Origin: Alphaproteobacteria bacterium
Lineage (GTDB): Bacteria; Pseudomonadota; Alphaproteobacteria; Rhodobacterales; Rhodobacteraceae
Assembly (NCBI GenBank): GCA_030425395.1
Contig: JAUIAS010000028.1
Coordinates: 1-45,322, forward strand
Direction of reading: 5' to 3'
DNA length: 45,322 bases
Position 1 is the first letter of the stretch. Each line of letters starts with the position of its first letter. Below are positions 1 to 8,139 of this stretch, in pieces. Made by a program: the position numbers and the translations under genes. The notes under the pieces were generated by a model. That model was not told the origin of the DNA and searched no databases. It was given only the letters and a program-made list of their open reading frames with translations.

Positions 1-124
1 CCAGATCCGCATCGCGGTCCTCAATCGCTACACCGCTCTTGGCATACCCGTCACAGAGCCCGTAGGCTAAATCCGTCTGGGGAAAGGGGAAGTCCGTACC
101 TCATCCGATTTGTGCAACAAAGCC
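1..124 (+). mobile_element. Right end of an IS5-family (IS903-like) insertion sequence, partial
   Basis: The first 124 bases have the organisation of an IS right end. An open frame enters from the left edge and stops at 70. A short non-coding stretch follows, then the 18 bases at 107-124 (gatttgtgcaacaaagcc). Their reverse complement, GGCTTTGTTGCACAAATC, closely resembles the IS903-type terminal repeat GGCTTTGTTGAATAAATC as I remember it. The host gene reading frame resumes immediately at 125. IS903-type elements duplicate 9 bases at the target, which would be ctgctcaca at 125-133; the matching left copy is outside the window. The family assignment rests on the repeat and the transposase tail only. 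Confidence 0.72.
2..70 (+). CDS. Transposase C-terminus, IS5 family (partial)
   Basis: An open frame enters from the left edge in the frame starting at base 2 and ends with TAA at 68-70. It gives 22 residues, including IRIAVLNRYTALGIPVTE. The stretch fits the C-terminus of IS903-type transposases of the IS5 family, and the stop lies 36 bases before the terminal inverted repeat at 107-124, as expected for such an element. The DDE catalytic core is outside the window. The identification is inferred from position plus the short tail and should be confirmed with upstream sequence. Confidence 0.6.
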   Translation, partial: QIRIAVLNRYTALGIPVTEPVG

Positions 125-1105
125 CTGCTCACATCCAAAAAGGACAAGTTCGAGATCACCCACGGCCTTGATGCGGGGGCGGATGACTACCTGACCAAGC
201 CTGTGGATCCGGACGAATTGCGCGCTCGGATCGCTGCAGGTGAACGGATCCTTGAGATGGAGCGCCAGCTCAGCGAAAAAAACCGCCTGATTTCAGAGGC
301 GCTTGACACCGTTCAAACACTATACGACCGGATTGACCAAGATTTGGTGCAGGCGCGCAAAATCCAGAAATCCCTGGTGCCAGAGCTCAATCTTGCGGTT
401 GGGGCGTCACATATCAATCTGCTTCTTAATCCGTGCGGGCATATCGGCGGTGACCTGTCGGGCATGTTTGCGCCCGATGTGCGCCATGTGGCGTTCTACA
501 ACATCGACGTGTCTGGCCATGGCATAACATCTGCTTTGATGACCGCCCGTCTCGGCAGCTATCTCAGTGGGCGATATCTGGATCAGAACGTTGGGATCGA
601 ACGCAGTTTCGGAAACGCGCCTGCGCTCAGGCAACCACGAGACGTTGCCGATTTATTGAACGCACGTCTCTTGGCGGATTCCGGGGCGGATCAGTACTTT
701 ACAATGATTTATGCCATTGCGGATCTGGCGACCGGGTCCGTCCGCATGGTTCAGGCGGGCCATCCTCATGCGATCCTGATCCGCGCGGACGGAGAGATCG
801 AACAAATCGGAGATGGCGGAATGCCTGTCGGGTTAATCGACGGTGCCCGTTTTGACCAAGTGGAATTCACCCTTAGCCCCGGTGATCGGTTGTTGTTGCA
901 TTCTGATGGTTTCACCGAATGTCCCGTGGCCGGTGGAGGGTTTCTGGATGACGACGGCCTGATCGACATGCTGCAGTCAATGCGCCATGTTCCGGATGGG
1001 CGTGCATTGCTTGACCGGCTGTATTCCGACCTGCGCGCCCGGATGGAGCCCGGTATGCCGTTGGAGGATGACGTCTCGGCGACCTTGTTTACGTTTGGTG
1101 CCTAA
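125..1105 (+). pseudogene. Receiver/SpoIIE-type PP2C phosphatase gene, 5'-truncated by an IS
   Basis: This is the remnant of a cytoplasmic response-regulator phosphatase. The surviving frame begins inside the receiver domain (LLTSKKDKFEITHGLDAGAD, then YLTKP with the conserved lysine). A short coiled-coil linker (ERQLSEKNRLISEALDTV) and a complete-looking SpoIIE/PP2C domain follow: IGGDLSG, DVSGHG, AGHP, LLHSDGFTE and a C-terminal EDDVSATLF motif. The first three beta strands of the receiver, with the acidic pocket and phospho-acceptor aspartate, are missing and replaced by the IS end. The frame stays open into the IS, so a TTG at 110 could start a 331-residue protein, but no convincing ribosome binding site precedes it. 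The phosphatase domain could be active but uncoupled from its phosphorylation input. The 3' end overlaps the convergent Nudix gene by 4 bases. Confidence 0.75.
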
Positions 1106-1545
1106 GCGAGGCCATCCAACATTGCGACGAAGGCCCGATCACCCGCATTGCCAAGGCCCCGAACCGCCGCATCGGGCGGCATCCAAACGATGCTGTGGTG
1201 CGGTTCGGAAGGATCGCCAAGCTGCAACGCGGGGCGTGCAAGATAGATGGTGCAGAGCTTTTCCGCCCAAAGATCGTATTCCGGCATGAACACGAACCGC
1301 CGGAACGCCCCAACGCGCCGCGGAGCGGAAATTGACCAACCGGTTTCTTCGAATACCTCGCGGTGAAGCGCGCGCAAGGGGGATTCGCCCGGATCAATCC
1401 CGCCGCCAGGCAGCTGAAGATCGGGTTTCGGTTCGTGCTGCATCGTCAGCAAAAGCTGTCCGCCCCGCGGCAGGATCGCATAGGCACCGGGCCGCAACCG
1501 ATAGCGGTGATGGCGCGATGGGATTTCTCCGTATCGCCGGATCAT
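1102..1545 (-). CDS. Nudix hydrolase
   Basis: This 147-residue Nudix protein carries a complete Nudix box (GGGIDPGESPLRALHREVFE followed by ETGW), the Mg-binding helix that hydrolyses nucleoside diphosphates linked to another group. The substrate cannot be told from sequence. The ATG at 1543-1545 is preferred over upstream in-frame starts because it begins MIRRYGEIPSRHHRYR, just before the conserved domain, and because the longer version would run through the promoter and start of hsp33. The gene is divergent from hsp33, 79 bases apart, and converges on the truncated phosphatase gene with overlapping stop codons. Confidence 0.85.
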   Translation of the reverse strand: MIRRYGEIPSRHHRYRLRPGAYAILPRGGQLLLTMQHEPKPDLQLPGGGIDPGESPLRALHREVFEETGWSISAPRRVGAFRRFVFMPEYDLWAEKLCTIYLARPALQLGDPSEPHHSIVWMPPDAAVRGLGNAGDRAFVAMLDGLA

Positions 1546-1559
1546 TGAGTCTGCTCTCT

Positions 1560-1588
1560 TTGCACTTGGGATTAGTCTCCTATATAGG
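1560..1588 (+). promoter_or_regulatory. Candidate hsp33 promoter
   Basis: TTGCAC at 1560-1565 is followed after 17 bases by TATAGG at 1583-1588, lying 36 bases before the hsp33 ATG. The -10 region sits in the 10-base palindrome cctatatagg at 1579-1588, so it could also serve the divergent Nudix gene on the minus strand. This is assigned by eye only. Confidence 0.4.
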
Positions 1589-1624
1589 CCGGGTATGCCA
1601 AGCGGCGACGCCGAAGGAAACCCC

Positions 1625-2620
1625 ATGACACTCGCATCGAAAATCGCGTGGGACGATACCGTCCTGCCCTTCCAGTTGGATGCCACGGACATGCGCGGGC
1701 GCATTGCGCGCCTCGATACTGTTCTCAGCGGTATTCTTGAGCAGCACAATTATCCCCCGCAAGTCGAAGCGCTTGTGGCGGAAATGGCTTTGTTGACAGC
1801 GTTGATCGGACAGACGGTCAAACTCCGTTGGAAGCTATCGCTGCAAGTCCAGACCAATGGCGCGGTGCGAATGATTGCCACCGATTACTATGCCCCCGAA
1901 AAGGACGGCGAACCGGCGCGAATCCGCGCTTATGCCAGCTTTGACGCGGATAGGATCGGCGAAGGCAGCCCGTTTGAGCAATTGGGCGGCGGGTATTTCG
2001 CAATCCTGATTGATCAGGGTGAAGGCATGGCCCCCTATCAGGGCATCACGCCTCTGGCCGGTGGATCGCTGAGCAGCTGTGCCGAGGCGTATTTTGCACA
2101 GTCCGAGCAGCTTCCGACGCGGTTTCAGCTTCGTTTTGGCATGTCGAGCGAGCCAGGCGTCGAAGCACATTGGCGCGCCGGGGGCATCATGTTGCAGCAC
2201 ATGCCCAAGGCATCGCCATTTGTTGCAAACCAGGATGGGTCCGGCGACGTTCTGAGCGCTTCTGATTTGGTCGACGGTGACGAGGAAGAGAACTGGAACC
2301 GGGTCAACATACTGTTGAATACGTTGGAAGAAATGGAGTTGATCGGCCCCAAGGTGCCGCCCACCGAAGTGTTGGTGCGCCTGTTCCACGAGGAACAGCC
2401 CCGCGTTTTCGATGCGCAGGGAGTGGCATTCGGGTGCAGCTGTTCCGAGGATCGCGTACGCCAAAGCCTGTCGATCTATTCGGCCAAGGACATTGAAAAG
2501 ATGACAACAGACCAAGGTCGCGTGACCGCGGATTGCCAGTTCTGCGGGGCTCACTACGATCTTGATCCGGCGACGGTTGGTTTTGAAGCGGGGTCTCCCG
2601 ATGGTGATGCAGAGGCTTGA
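1625..2620 (+). CDS. hslO: Hsp33 redox-regulated chaperone
   Basis: This 331-residue protein is Hsp33, a cytoplasmic holdase chaperone switched on by oxidation and unfolding. The N-terminal core and the C-terminal redox switch are both present. The switch has the zinc-binding cysteines Cys271 and Cys273 (GCSC) and Cys304 and Cys307 (CQFC), matching the family CxC...CxxC pattern. The ATG at 1625 is chosen because AAGGA lies just upstream and homologues begin near this point; an in-frame ATG at 1595 lacks such a site. The end overlaps the next gene by 20 bases, so the two are probably co-transcribed and translationally linked. Confidence 0.93.
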   Translation: MTLASKIAWDDTVLPFQLDATDMRGRIARLDTVLSGILEQHNYPPQVEALVAEMALLTALIGQTVKLRWKLSLQVQTNGAVRMIATDYYAPEKDGEPARIRAYASFDADRIGEGSPFEQLGGGYFAILIDQGEGMAPYQGITPLAGGSLSSCAEAYFAQSEQLPTRFQLRFGMSSEPGVEAHWRAGGIMLQHMPKASPFVANQDGSGDVLSASDLVDGDEEENWNRVNILLNTLEEMELIGPKVPPTEVLVRLFHEEQPRVFDAQGVAFGCSCSEDRVRQSLSIYSAKDIEKMTTDQGRVTADCQFCGAHYDLDPATVGFEAGSPDGDAEA

Positions 2621-3203
2621 GGCACGATTGCTTGCGGCGCTGGACAGCGCCGGTGCCGGGTCATCGGATTTCGATCTGAACCCTGATTTCGCGCTGCCCG
2701 AAGGCCGGGTCTTGCGACCGGCGGGTGTTCTTGTTGCGATTGACGTGACCGCCCGCGAGCCACGGGTGATGCTGACCAAGCGGTCATCGCGGCTCAAGCA
2801 TCATCCGGGGCAAATCGCGTTTGCCGGTGGCAAGCAGGATCCCGAAGATGTCGACGTTATCGCCGCTGCCCTGCGCGAAGCGTGGGAAGAGGTGGGATTG
2901 CCGCATGGCCATGCGCGCGTGTTGGGCACGTTGCCCAGCCACGAGACCGTGACCGGCTTTGACGTGACACCCGTTTTGGCCTTGATTGAAAAGCAGTTCG
3001 ATTACGCGCCCGAAACCGATGAGGTCGATGAGGTTTTCGAGGTGCCCTTGTCCTTTCTTCTCGATGAAGGGAACTACCGGATTGAGGCGCGGCGCTGGCG
3101 TGGGCATCGGCGGCACTATTTCACTGTCCCATGGGGGCCTTATTACATTTGGGGTGCGACCGCGCGAATTCTGCGCGGGTTGGCCGCGCGGATAGGCCAA
3201 TGA
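2601..3203 (+). CDS. Nudix hydrolase, CoA pyrophosphatase (NudL/YeaB) type
   Basis: This 200-residue protein has the extended Nudix signature of the CoA-pyrophosphatase group: LTKRSSRLKHHPGQIAFAGG, then the Nudix box ending ALREAWEEVGL. Relatives in this group split coenzyme A or acyl-CoA into 3',5'-ADP and phosphopantetheine; activity here is inferred. The ATG at 2601 lies inside the end of hsp33; ATG 2607 is an alternative. The stop overlaps the start of the next gene (ATGA at 3200-3203), a strong sign of translational coupling in an hsp33-nudix-cca operon. Confidence 0.87.
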   Translation: MVMQRLEARLLAALDSAGAGSSDFDLNPDFALPEGRVLRPAGVLVAIDVTAREPRVMLTKRSSRLKHHPGQIAFAGGKQDPEDVDVIAAALREAWEEVGLPHGHARVLGTLPSHETVTGFDVTPVLALIEKQFDYAPETDEVDEVFEVPLSFLLDEGNYRIEARRWRGHRRHYFTVPWGPYYIWGATARILRGLAARIGQ

Positions 3204-4351
3204 CAAGGCTGCAGGGCACCTGGATTACTGCGGCGGCGGCCCAGGGCGCGGCAGCGATGCTCGAAAACGCGGGATTTCTTGCCTTGTTTGTAGGCGGATG
3301 CGTGCGGAACGATCTTCTTGGTGTGCCAGCCAGCGATCTTGATCTGTCGACAGATGCCCGACCCGATGATGTGATGCGGTTGGCCAAGGCGTCGGGCATT
3401 CGCGTGGTGCCCACAGGAATAGACCACGGGACCGTAACGCTTGTCCTTGATGGCGTGCCCGTGGAAACCACGACGTTTCGCAAAGATATCCAGACCGACG
3501 GGCGGCACGCTGTTGTTGCGTTTGCTGATCGTGTCGAAGAAGACGCTGCCCGTCGTGATTTCACGATGAATGCGCTTTATGCGGATGCGCGGGGTCAGGT
3601 GTTTGATCCATTGGGAAGCGGGATATCTGATCTGGCTGCGCGTCATGTGCGGTTTATCGGTGACGCATCTGCGCGCCTGCGCGAAGACTATTTGCGCGCG
3701 CTTCGGTTCTTTCGGTTTCACGCATGGTACGGCGATGCGACCGAAGGCCCGGATGCAGACGCTGTTGCTGCCATTGCTGGCGATCTCGAAGGGCTGTCGC
3801 GTCTGTCGCGGGAAAGGGTCGGGGCCGAGGTATGCAAGCTTTTGTTGGCCCCTGATCCGGCACCATCAGTAGCGACGATGCGGCAAGCGGGGGTTTTGAC
3901 CGCGGTTTTGCCGGGGGCGGACGATCGGGCATTGGCACCGCTGGTTCACCTTGAAGATGGGCGCGCACCGGATGCAATCCGTAGGTTGGCGGCGATTTGC
4001 GCGGGCGCGGCCCCTGATCTGCGACTGTCAAAGGCACAAATGCGCAGGCTTGATTTGTTGCGCGATGCGGTCGGATCAGGCGAAGCCGCCGCTGTTCTGG
4101 GCTATCGGCATGGGGCTGATCTGGCGGTAGACGTGCTTTTGTTGCGCGCGGCCCTGTTGGAACAGCCTATGCCGCCAGACTTCGAAAACTTGGCCAAACG
4201 CGGCGCTGCGGCGCGGTTTCCCGTGGTTGCTGCTGACTTGATGCCCGCCTATTCAGGTGCGGCGCTGGGCGCACGATTGCGCGGATTGGAAGACGCGTGG
4301 ATCGCATCCGATTTCACATTGGATCGCTCGGCCCTTTTGTCCTTGCCGTGA
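3200..4351 (+). CDS. cca: CCA-adding type tRNA nucleotidyltransferase / poly(A) polymerase family
   Basis: This 383-residue class II nucleotidyltransferase would add or repair the 3' CCA of tRNAs. The head domain has LFVGGCVRNDLLG followed by SDLDLST, carrying the two metal-binding aspartates. Further on are RRDFTMNALYAD and REDYLRALRFFRFHAWY, the nucleotide-recognition motifs of the family. The start ATG at 3200 overlaps the upstream stop as ATGA. Alphaproteobacterial family members are close in length. Sequence alone does not fully separate CCA-adding enzymes from poly(A) polymerases, but this is the only such gene in the window, next to hsp33 as in related genomes. Confidence 0.9.
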   Translation: MTRLQGTWITAAAAQGAAAMLENAGFLALFVGGCVRNDLLGVPASDLDLSTDARPDDVMRLAKASGIRVVPTGIDHGTVTLVLDGVPVETTTFRKDIQTDGRHAVVAFADRVEEDAARRDFTMNALYADARGQVFDPLGSGISDLAARHVRFIGDASARLREDYLRALRFFRFHAWYGDATEGPDADAVAAIAGDLEGLSRLSRERVGAEVCKLLLAPDPAPSVATMRQAGVLTAVLPGADDRALAPLVHLEDGRAPDAIRRLAAICAGAAPDLRLSKAQMRRLDLLRDAVGSGEAAAVLGYRHGADLAVDVLLLRAALLEQPMPPDFENLAKRGAAARFPVVAADLMPAYSGAALGARLRGLEDAWIASDFTLDRSALLSLP

Positions 4352-4422
4352 GGGCGCTGTTTTCCCGGCGGTGAACGCGCTATATCCAACGGCAAGCGAT
4401 CTTTGCTTCCCTTGCCTGCGAT

Positions 4423-6273
4423 GTGTTTGTGTTGTTCAAATTTTTTGAAAATCTGGTCGATCCTTACGTTCCATACGAAGAACGCGACAAACCGCCGACG
4501 CGGCTCGGCCCATTTATGATGGAATATGCGCGCCCGTTCCGCCGGGTGTTTATGATCACCGGTCTGATGTCCATCGTTGTGGCCGCTATCGAGGTCTGGT
4601 TGATCTTTTACATGGGCCGGATCGTTGATCTTTTGGCGGTTGGGCCTGTCGGATTCATGGAAAACCATGGGTTTGAACTGATGGCGGTGGCGGCTTTCAT
4701 TCTGGTGCTTCGGCCATTGCTACAGGCAGTGGATGTGGCCTTGCTGAACAACGCGGTGTTGCCGAACTTCGGCACGTTGATCCGATGGCGCGCTCACAAG
4801 CACGTGCTTCGGCAATCGGTGGGATGGTTTGAAAACGATTTTGCCGGACGCATTGCCAACAGGATCATGCAGACGCCGCCTGCCGCGGGCGAGGTGGTGT
4901 TTCAGGTCTTTGACGCCATTTCCTTTTCTTTGGCCTACCTGATCGGGGCGGCAATCCTTCTCTCGGTTGCCGATCCGCGTTTGATGTTGCCGCTGCTGAT
5001 CTGGTTCGGGCTATATGGCTGCCTTGTGCTTTGGACAGTGCGCCGGATCGGCCCGGCCTCGAAAGAGGCATCAGACGCGCGGTCGGCTGTGACCGGGCGC
5101 GTTGTCGACAGTTATACCAATATCCATTCGGTCAAGATGTTCGCCCATCACGACCGCGAGCTTGAATATGCCCAAGAGGCGATTGAACGTTCGCGCACCA
5201 CCTTTCAGAAGGAAATGCGGATTTTCACCCTTATGGATCTGGCTCTGGTCACGTTGAACGGCTTGCTGATCGTGGGCGTTGTCGGTTGGGCGATCCTCTT
5301 GTGGGTCGATGCGTCGGCATCTGTGGGGATCGTGGCGGCGGCGACGGCATTGACGCTGAGGCTGAATGCGATGACCGGGTGGATCATGTGGGCGTTGACC
5401 TCATTCTTTCGTCAGTTGGGGGTCGTTGCCGAAGGGATGGAAACGATTGCTCAGCCCATTGATCTGGTTGATGGCCCGGACGCCCAACCATTGGTATTGA
5501 CCGAGGGCAAGATCGAGATCGACGCCGTATCGCATCACTATGGTCGCGACACCGGTGGGCTGGATCGGGTTAGCCTGACAATCCGGCCGGGCGAAAAAGT
5601 GGGCCTCATCGGGCGGTCGGGGGCCGGAAAGTCAACGTTGGTCAAGCTGTTGCTGCGGTTCTATGACGTAGAACAGGGGCGCATTCTGATTGATGGGCAG
5701 GACATTCGCGACATCACACAGGACAGTTTGCGCAGCAACATCGGCATGGTGCAGCAGGACAGTTCGCTTTTGCACCGGTCTGTGCGCGACAACATCCTTT
5801 ATGGGCGTCCCGATGCGACCGAGGCCGAGATGAAAGAGGCCGCGCGTCAGGCAGAGGCGGATGAATTTATCCAAACTCTCGAGGATCCAGAGGGCCGCGT
5901 GGGATATGACGCCCATGTTGGGGAACGGGGTGTCAAGCTGAGCGGTGGCCAAAGACAGCGGGTGACGCTGGCGCGGGTGATCCTCAAGAATGCGCCGATC
6001 CTGTTGCTGGACGAAGCAACAAGCGCGCTGGATAGCGAAGTCGAAGCCGCAATACAGGAAACGCTGTATGGTATGATGGAGGGCAAGACGGTGATCGCCA
6101 TCGCGCACCGCCTGTCAACGATTGCCCGCATGGACCGTATTCTGGTGCTGGACGATGGCCACATCGTCGAAGAAGGCACACATTCCGCGCTTTTGGCCAA
6201 GGGCGGGCTATATTCCGCGTTCTGGGATCGTCAATCTGGCGGTTTTATCGGAACGCAAGAGGCCACGGAATGA
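4423..6273 (+). CDS. ABC exporter half-transporter (permease plus ATPase), first of a pair
   Basis: This protein of about 616 residues has an N-terminal six-helix exporter membrane domain and a C-terminal ATPase. Walker A (GRSGAGKST) is near residue 397, with signature LSGGQRQR, Walker B ILLLDEATSALDSE and the switch histidine in IAHRLST. All catalytic residues are present. The start is uncertain: GTG 4423, GTG 4429 and TTG 4432 are in frame and none has a clear ribosome binding site. The TTG gives MFKFFENLVDPY, which looks like a natural N-terminus. The stop overlaps the start of a second half-transporter (ATGA), so the two probably form a heterodimer. The substrate is unknown; lipids or drugs are typical of this MsbA-like class. 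Confidence 0.88.
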   Translation: MFVLFKFFENLVDPYVPYEERDKPPTRLGPFMMEYARPFRRVFMITGLMSIVVAAIEVWLIFYMGRIVDLLAVGPVGFMENHGFELMAVAAFILVLRPLLQAVDVALLNNAVLPNFGTLIRWRAHKHVLRQSVGWFENDFAGRIANRIMQTPPAAGEVVFQVFDAISFSLAYLIGAAILLSVADPRLMLPLLIWFGLYGCLVLWTVRRIGPASKEASDARSAVTGRVVDSYTNIHSVKMFAHHDRELEYAQEAIERSRTTFQKEMRIFTLMDLALVTLNGLLIVGVVGWAILLWVDASASVGIVAAATALTLRLNAMTGWIMWALTSFFRQLGVVAEGMETIAQPIDLVDGPDAQPLVLTEGKIEIDAVSHHYGRDTGGLDRVSLTIRPGEKVGLIGRSGAGKSTLVKLLLRFYDVEQGRILIDGQDIRDITQDSLRSNIGMVQQDSSLLHRSVRDNILYGRPDATEAEMKEAARQAEADEFIQTLEDPEGRVGYDAHVGERGVKLSGGQRQRVTLARVILKNAPILLLDEATSALDSEVEAAIQETLYGMMEGKTVIAIAHRLSTIARMDRILVLDDGHIVEEGTHSALLAKGGLYSAFWDRQSGGFIGTQEATE

Positions 6274-8102
6274 GATTTGCCTTTCTGATCGACGCATTTC
6301 GCCCCGCAGACGGACCGCCGCCAACCCGGATGGGCGCTTTTATGGTCTGGTGTCTTTCGGGGGCATGGCCGGTTCTTTTCCTTGCGGCGATGTTTTCGGC
6401 GATGGCGGGCGCGATGGAGGCAGGCACGGCGCTGATCCTTGGGCTGGTGGTGGACACGGTTATAGGCAACGGTCCCGATGCGATCTTTGACGCGCCGAAT
6501 TTGGTGGTGATCGTAGGCGCGGTCGTCTTTTTCCTGTTGGTCCGCCCCATTTTGTTCGGTTTATCATCGGCGTCGAATTCCATTCTCGTTCAACCGAATA
6601 CAAACCCGTTGGTCCTGTCGCGGTTGCATCGCTGGACGCTTGGTCAATCGGTGACATTCTTTGACGACGATTTCGCCGGTCGCATCGCCCAGAAACAAAT
6701 GCAGACCGCGCGCGCGGTGACCGATGTTGTGACCGAGGTGATCAACGTTGTTGCCTTTGCGCTGGCATCGTTGGTCGGGTCGATTGTGCTGTTGGCCGCA
6801 ATTGACGGCTGGGTCGCGGTGGCATTCATTGTTTGGCTTGTCGGATATTTTGCTGTCATCCGTTTGTTCCTGCCGCGTGTTCGCGCACGATCAGGTGCCC
6901 GTGCAGGGGCGCGGGCGATGGTATCGGGGCAGGTGGTCGATACGATCACCAACATCAAGACCGTAAAGTTGTTTGCCCATGCCGATCACGAAGATCGCGC
7001 CGCGCTGGGCGCGATGGAGCAGTTCCGGCGCAGGGCAGTGGAATTCGGATATGTCGCGGCTGGCTTCAGGTTCGCCCTGATGTTCCTTGCGGGCGTTTTG
7101 CCGGTGTTGTTGATGGGCAGCACCCTGTTGTTGTGGCGCGATGGCGGGGCCAGCGAGGGCGATATCGTGGCTGCCGGGGCGGTGTCGATCCGCATCGCGC
7201 AGATGACGGGCTGGGTCAGCTTCACGTTGATGGCGATTTATTCCAACGTGGGCGAGATCGAAGACGGAATGAAAACCCTGACCCATCCGGTCCGTAACGA
7301 CGATGCTCCGGGTGCGCCGGACCTTGCTGTTGATGGCGGCAGGATCAGCTTTGAAAACGTATCTTTTCGCTATGGCCGCCAGGGCGGGGGAATTGATGAT
7401 ATTTCCCTGACCATCCATCCCGGTGAAAAACTGGGGATAGTCGGCGCTTCGGGCGCGGGCAAGTCCACGCTGGTGGCGTTGCTGTTGCGGCTTTATGCGC
7501 CGGAAGCAGGCCGGATTACGATTGACGGTCAACCCATTGACGAGGTGACACAGGAAAGCTTGCGACGACAGATCGGAATGGTCACGCAGGAAACCGCGAT
7601 GTTCAACCGGTCGGCCCGGGACAATATCAAATATGGCCGCCCCGATGCCGACGACGACGCGATTTCCATTGCCGCGCAAAAGGCCGAAGCGGATGAATTC
7701 ATAACGGGATTACGGGATCATCTGGGGCGTGAAGGTTATGACGCACACCTTGGCGAACGCGGTGTGAAGCTGAGCGGTGGACAACGGCAGCGCATCGCGT
7801 TGGCGCGCGCGATCCTCAAGGATGCGCCGATCCTTGTTCTGGACGAAGCCACAAGTGCTCTGGACAGTGAAGTCGAAGCCGCGATCCAGTCAGCCCTGCA
7901 CAGGGTGATGGAGGGCAAGACGGTGCTGGCCATTGCGCACCGGTTGTCCACCTTGGCCGAGATGAACCGTATCATCGTCATGGACGAAGGGCGCATCGTG
8001 GAAGCCGGCACACATAATGAATTGCGCGCGCTTGGTGGGCTTTATGCTCAATACTGGGATCGGCAATCCGGCGGATTCATTCGGGCGCGGGCGGCGGAAT
8101 GA
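6270..8102 (+). CDS. ABC exporter half-transporter (permease plus ATPase), second of a pair
   Basis: This 610-residue protein has the same layout as its upstream neighbour: a membrane domain with several hydrophobic helices, then an ATPase with Walker A GASGAGKST near residue 392, LSGGQRQR, LVLDEATSALDSE and IAHRLST. The two are clearly paralogous, including a shared DSEVEAAIQ stretch and the ending YWDRQSGGFI (FWDRQSGGFI in the first). Both ATP sites look catalytically complete, unlike many heterodimeric exporters in which one is degenerate. The ATG at 6270 overlaps the previous stop, indicating coupled translation and probable heterodimer assembly in the inner membrane. The substrate cannot be predicted. 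Confidence 0.9.
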   Translation: MRFAFLIDAFRPADGPPPTRMGAFMVWCLSGAWPVLFLAAMFSAMAGAMEAGTALILGLVVDTVIGNGPDAIFDAPNLVVIVGAVVFFLLVRPILFGLSSASNSILVQPNTNPLVLSRLHRWTLGQSVTFFDDDFAGRIAQKQMQTARAVTDVVTEVINVVAFALASLVGSIVLLAAIDGWVAVAFIVWLVGYFAVIRLFLPRVRARSGARAGARAMVSGQVVDTITNIKTVKLFAHADHEDRAALGAMEQFRRRAVEFGYVAAGFRFALMFLAGVLPVLLMGSTLLLWRDGGASEGDIVAAGAVSIRIAQMTGWVSFTLMAIYSNVGEIEDGMKTLTHPVRNDDAPGAPDLAVDGGRISFENVSFRYGRQGGGIDDISLTIHPGEKLGIVGASGAGKSTLVALLLRLYAPEAGRITIDGQPIDEVTQESLRRQIGMVTQETAMFNRSARDNIKYGRPDADDDAISIAAQKAEADEFITGLRDHLGREGYDAHLGERGVKLSGGQRQRIALARAILKDAPILVLDEATSALDSEVEAAIQSALHRVMEGKTVLAIAHRLSTLAEMNRIIVMDEGRIVEAGTHNELRALGGLYAQYWDRQSGGFIRARAAE

Positions 8103-8139
8103 TCTTTTCGCGCCTGACGGCTGCGGCTATCAGGGCAGT

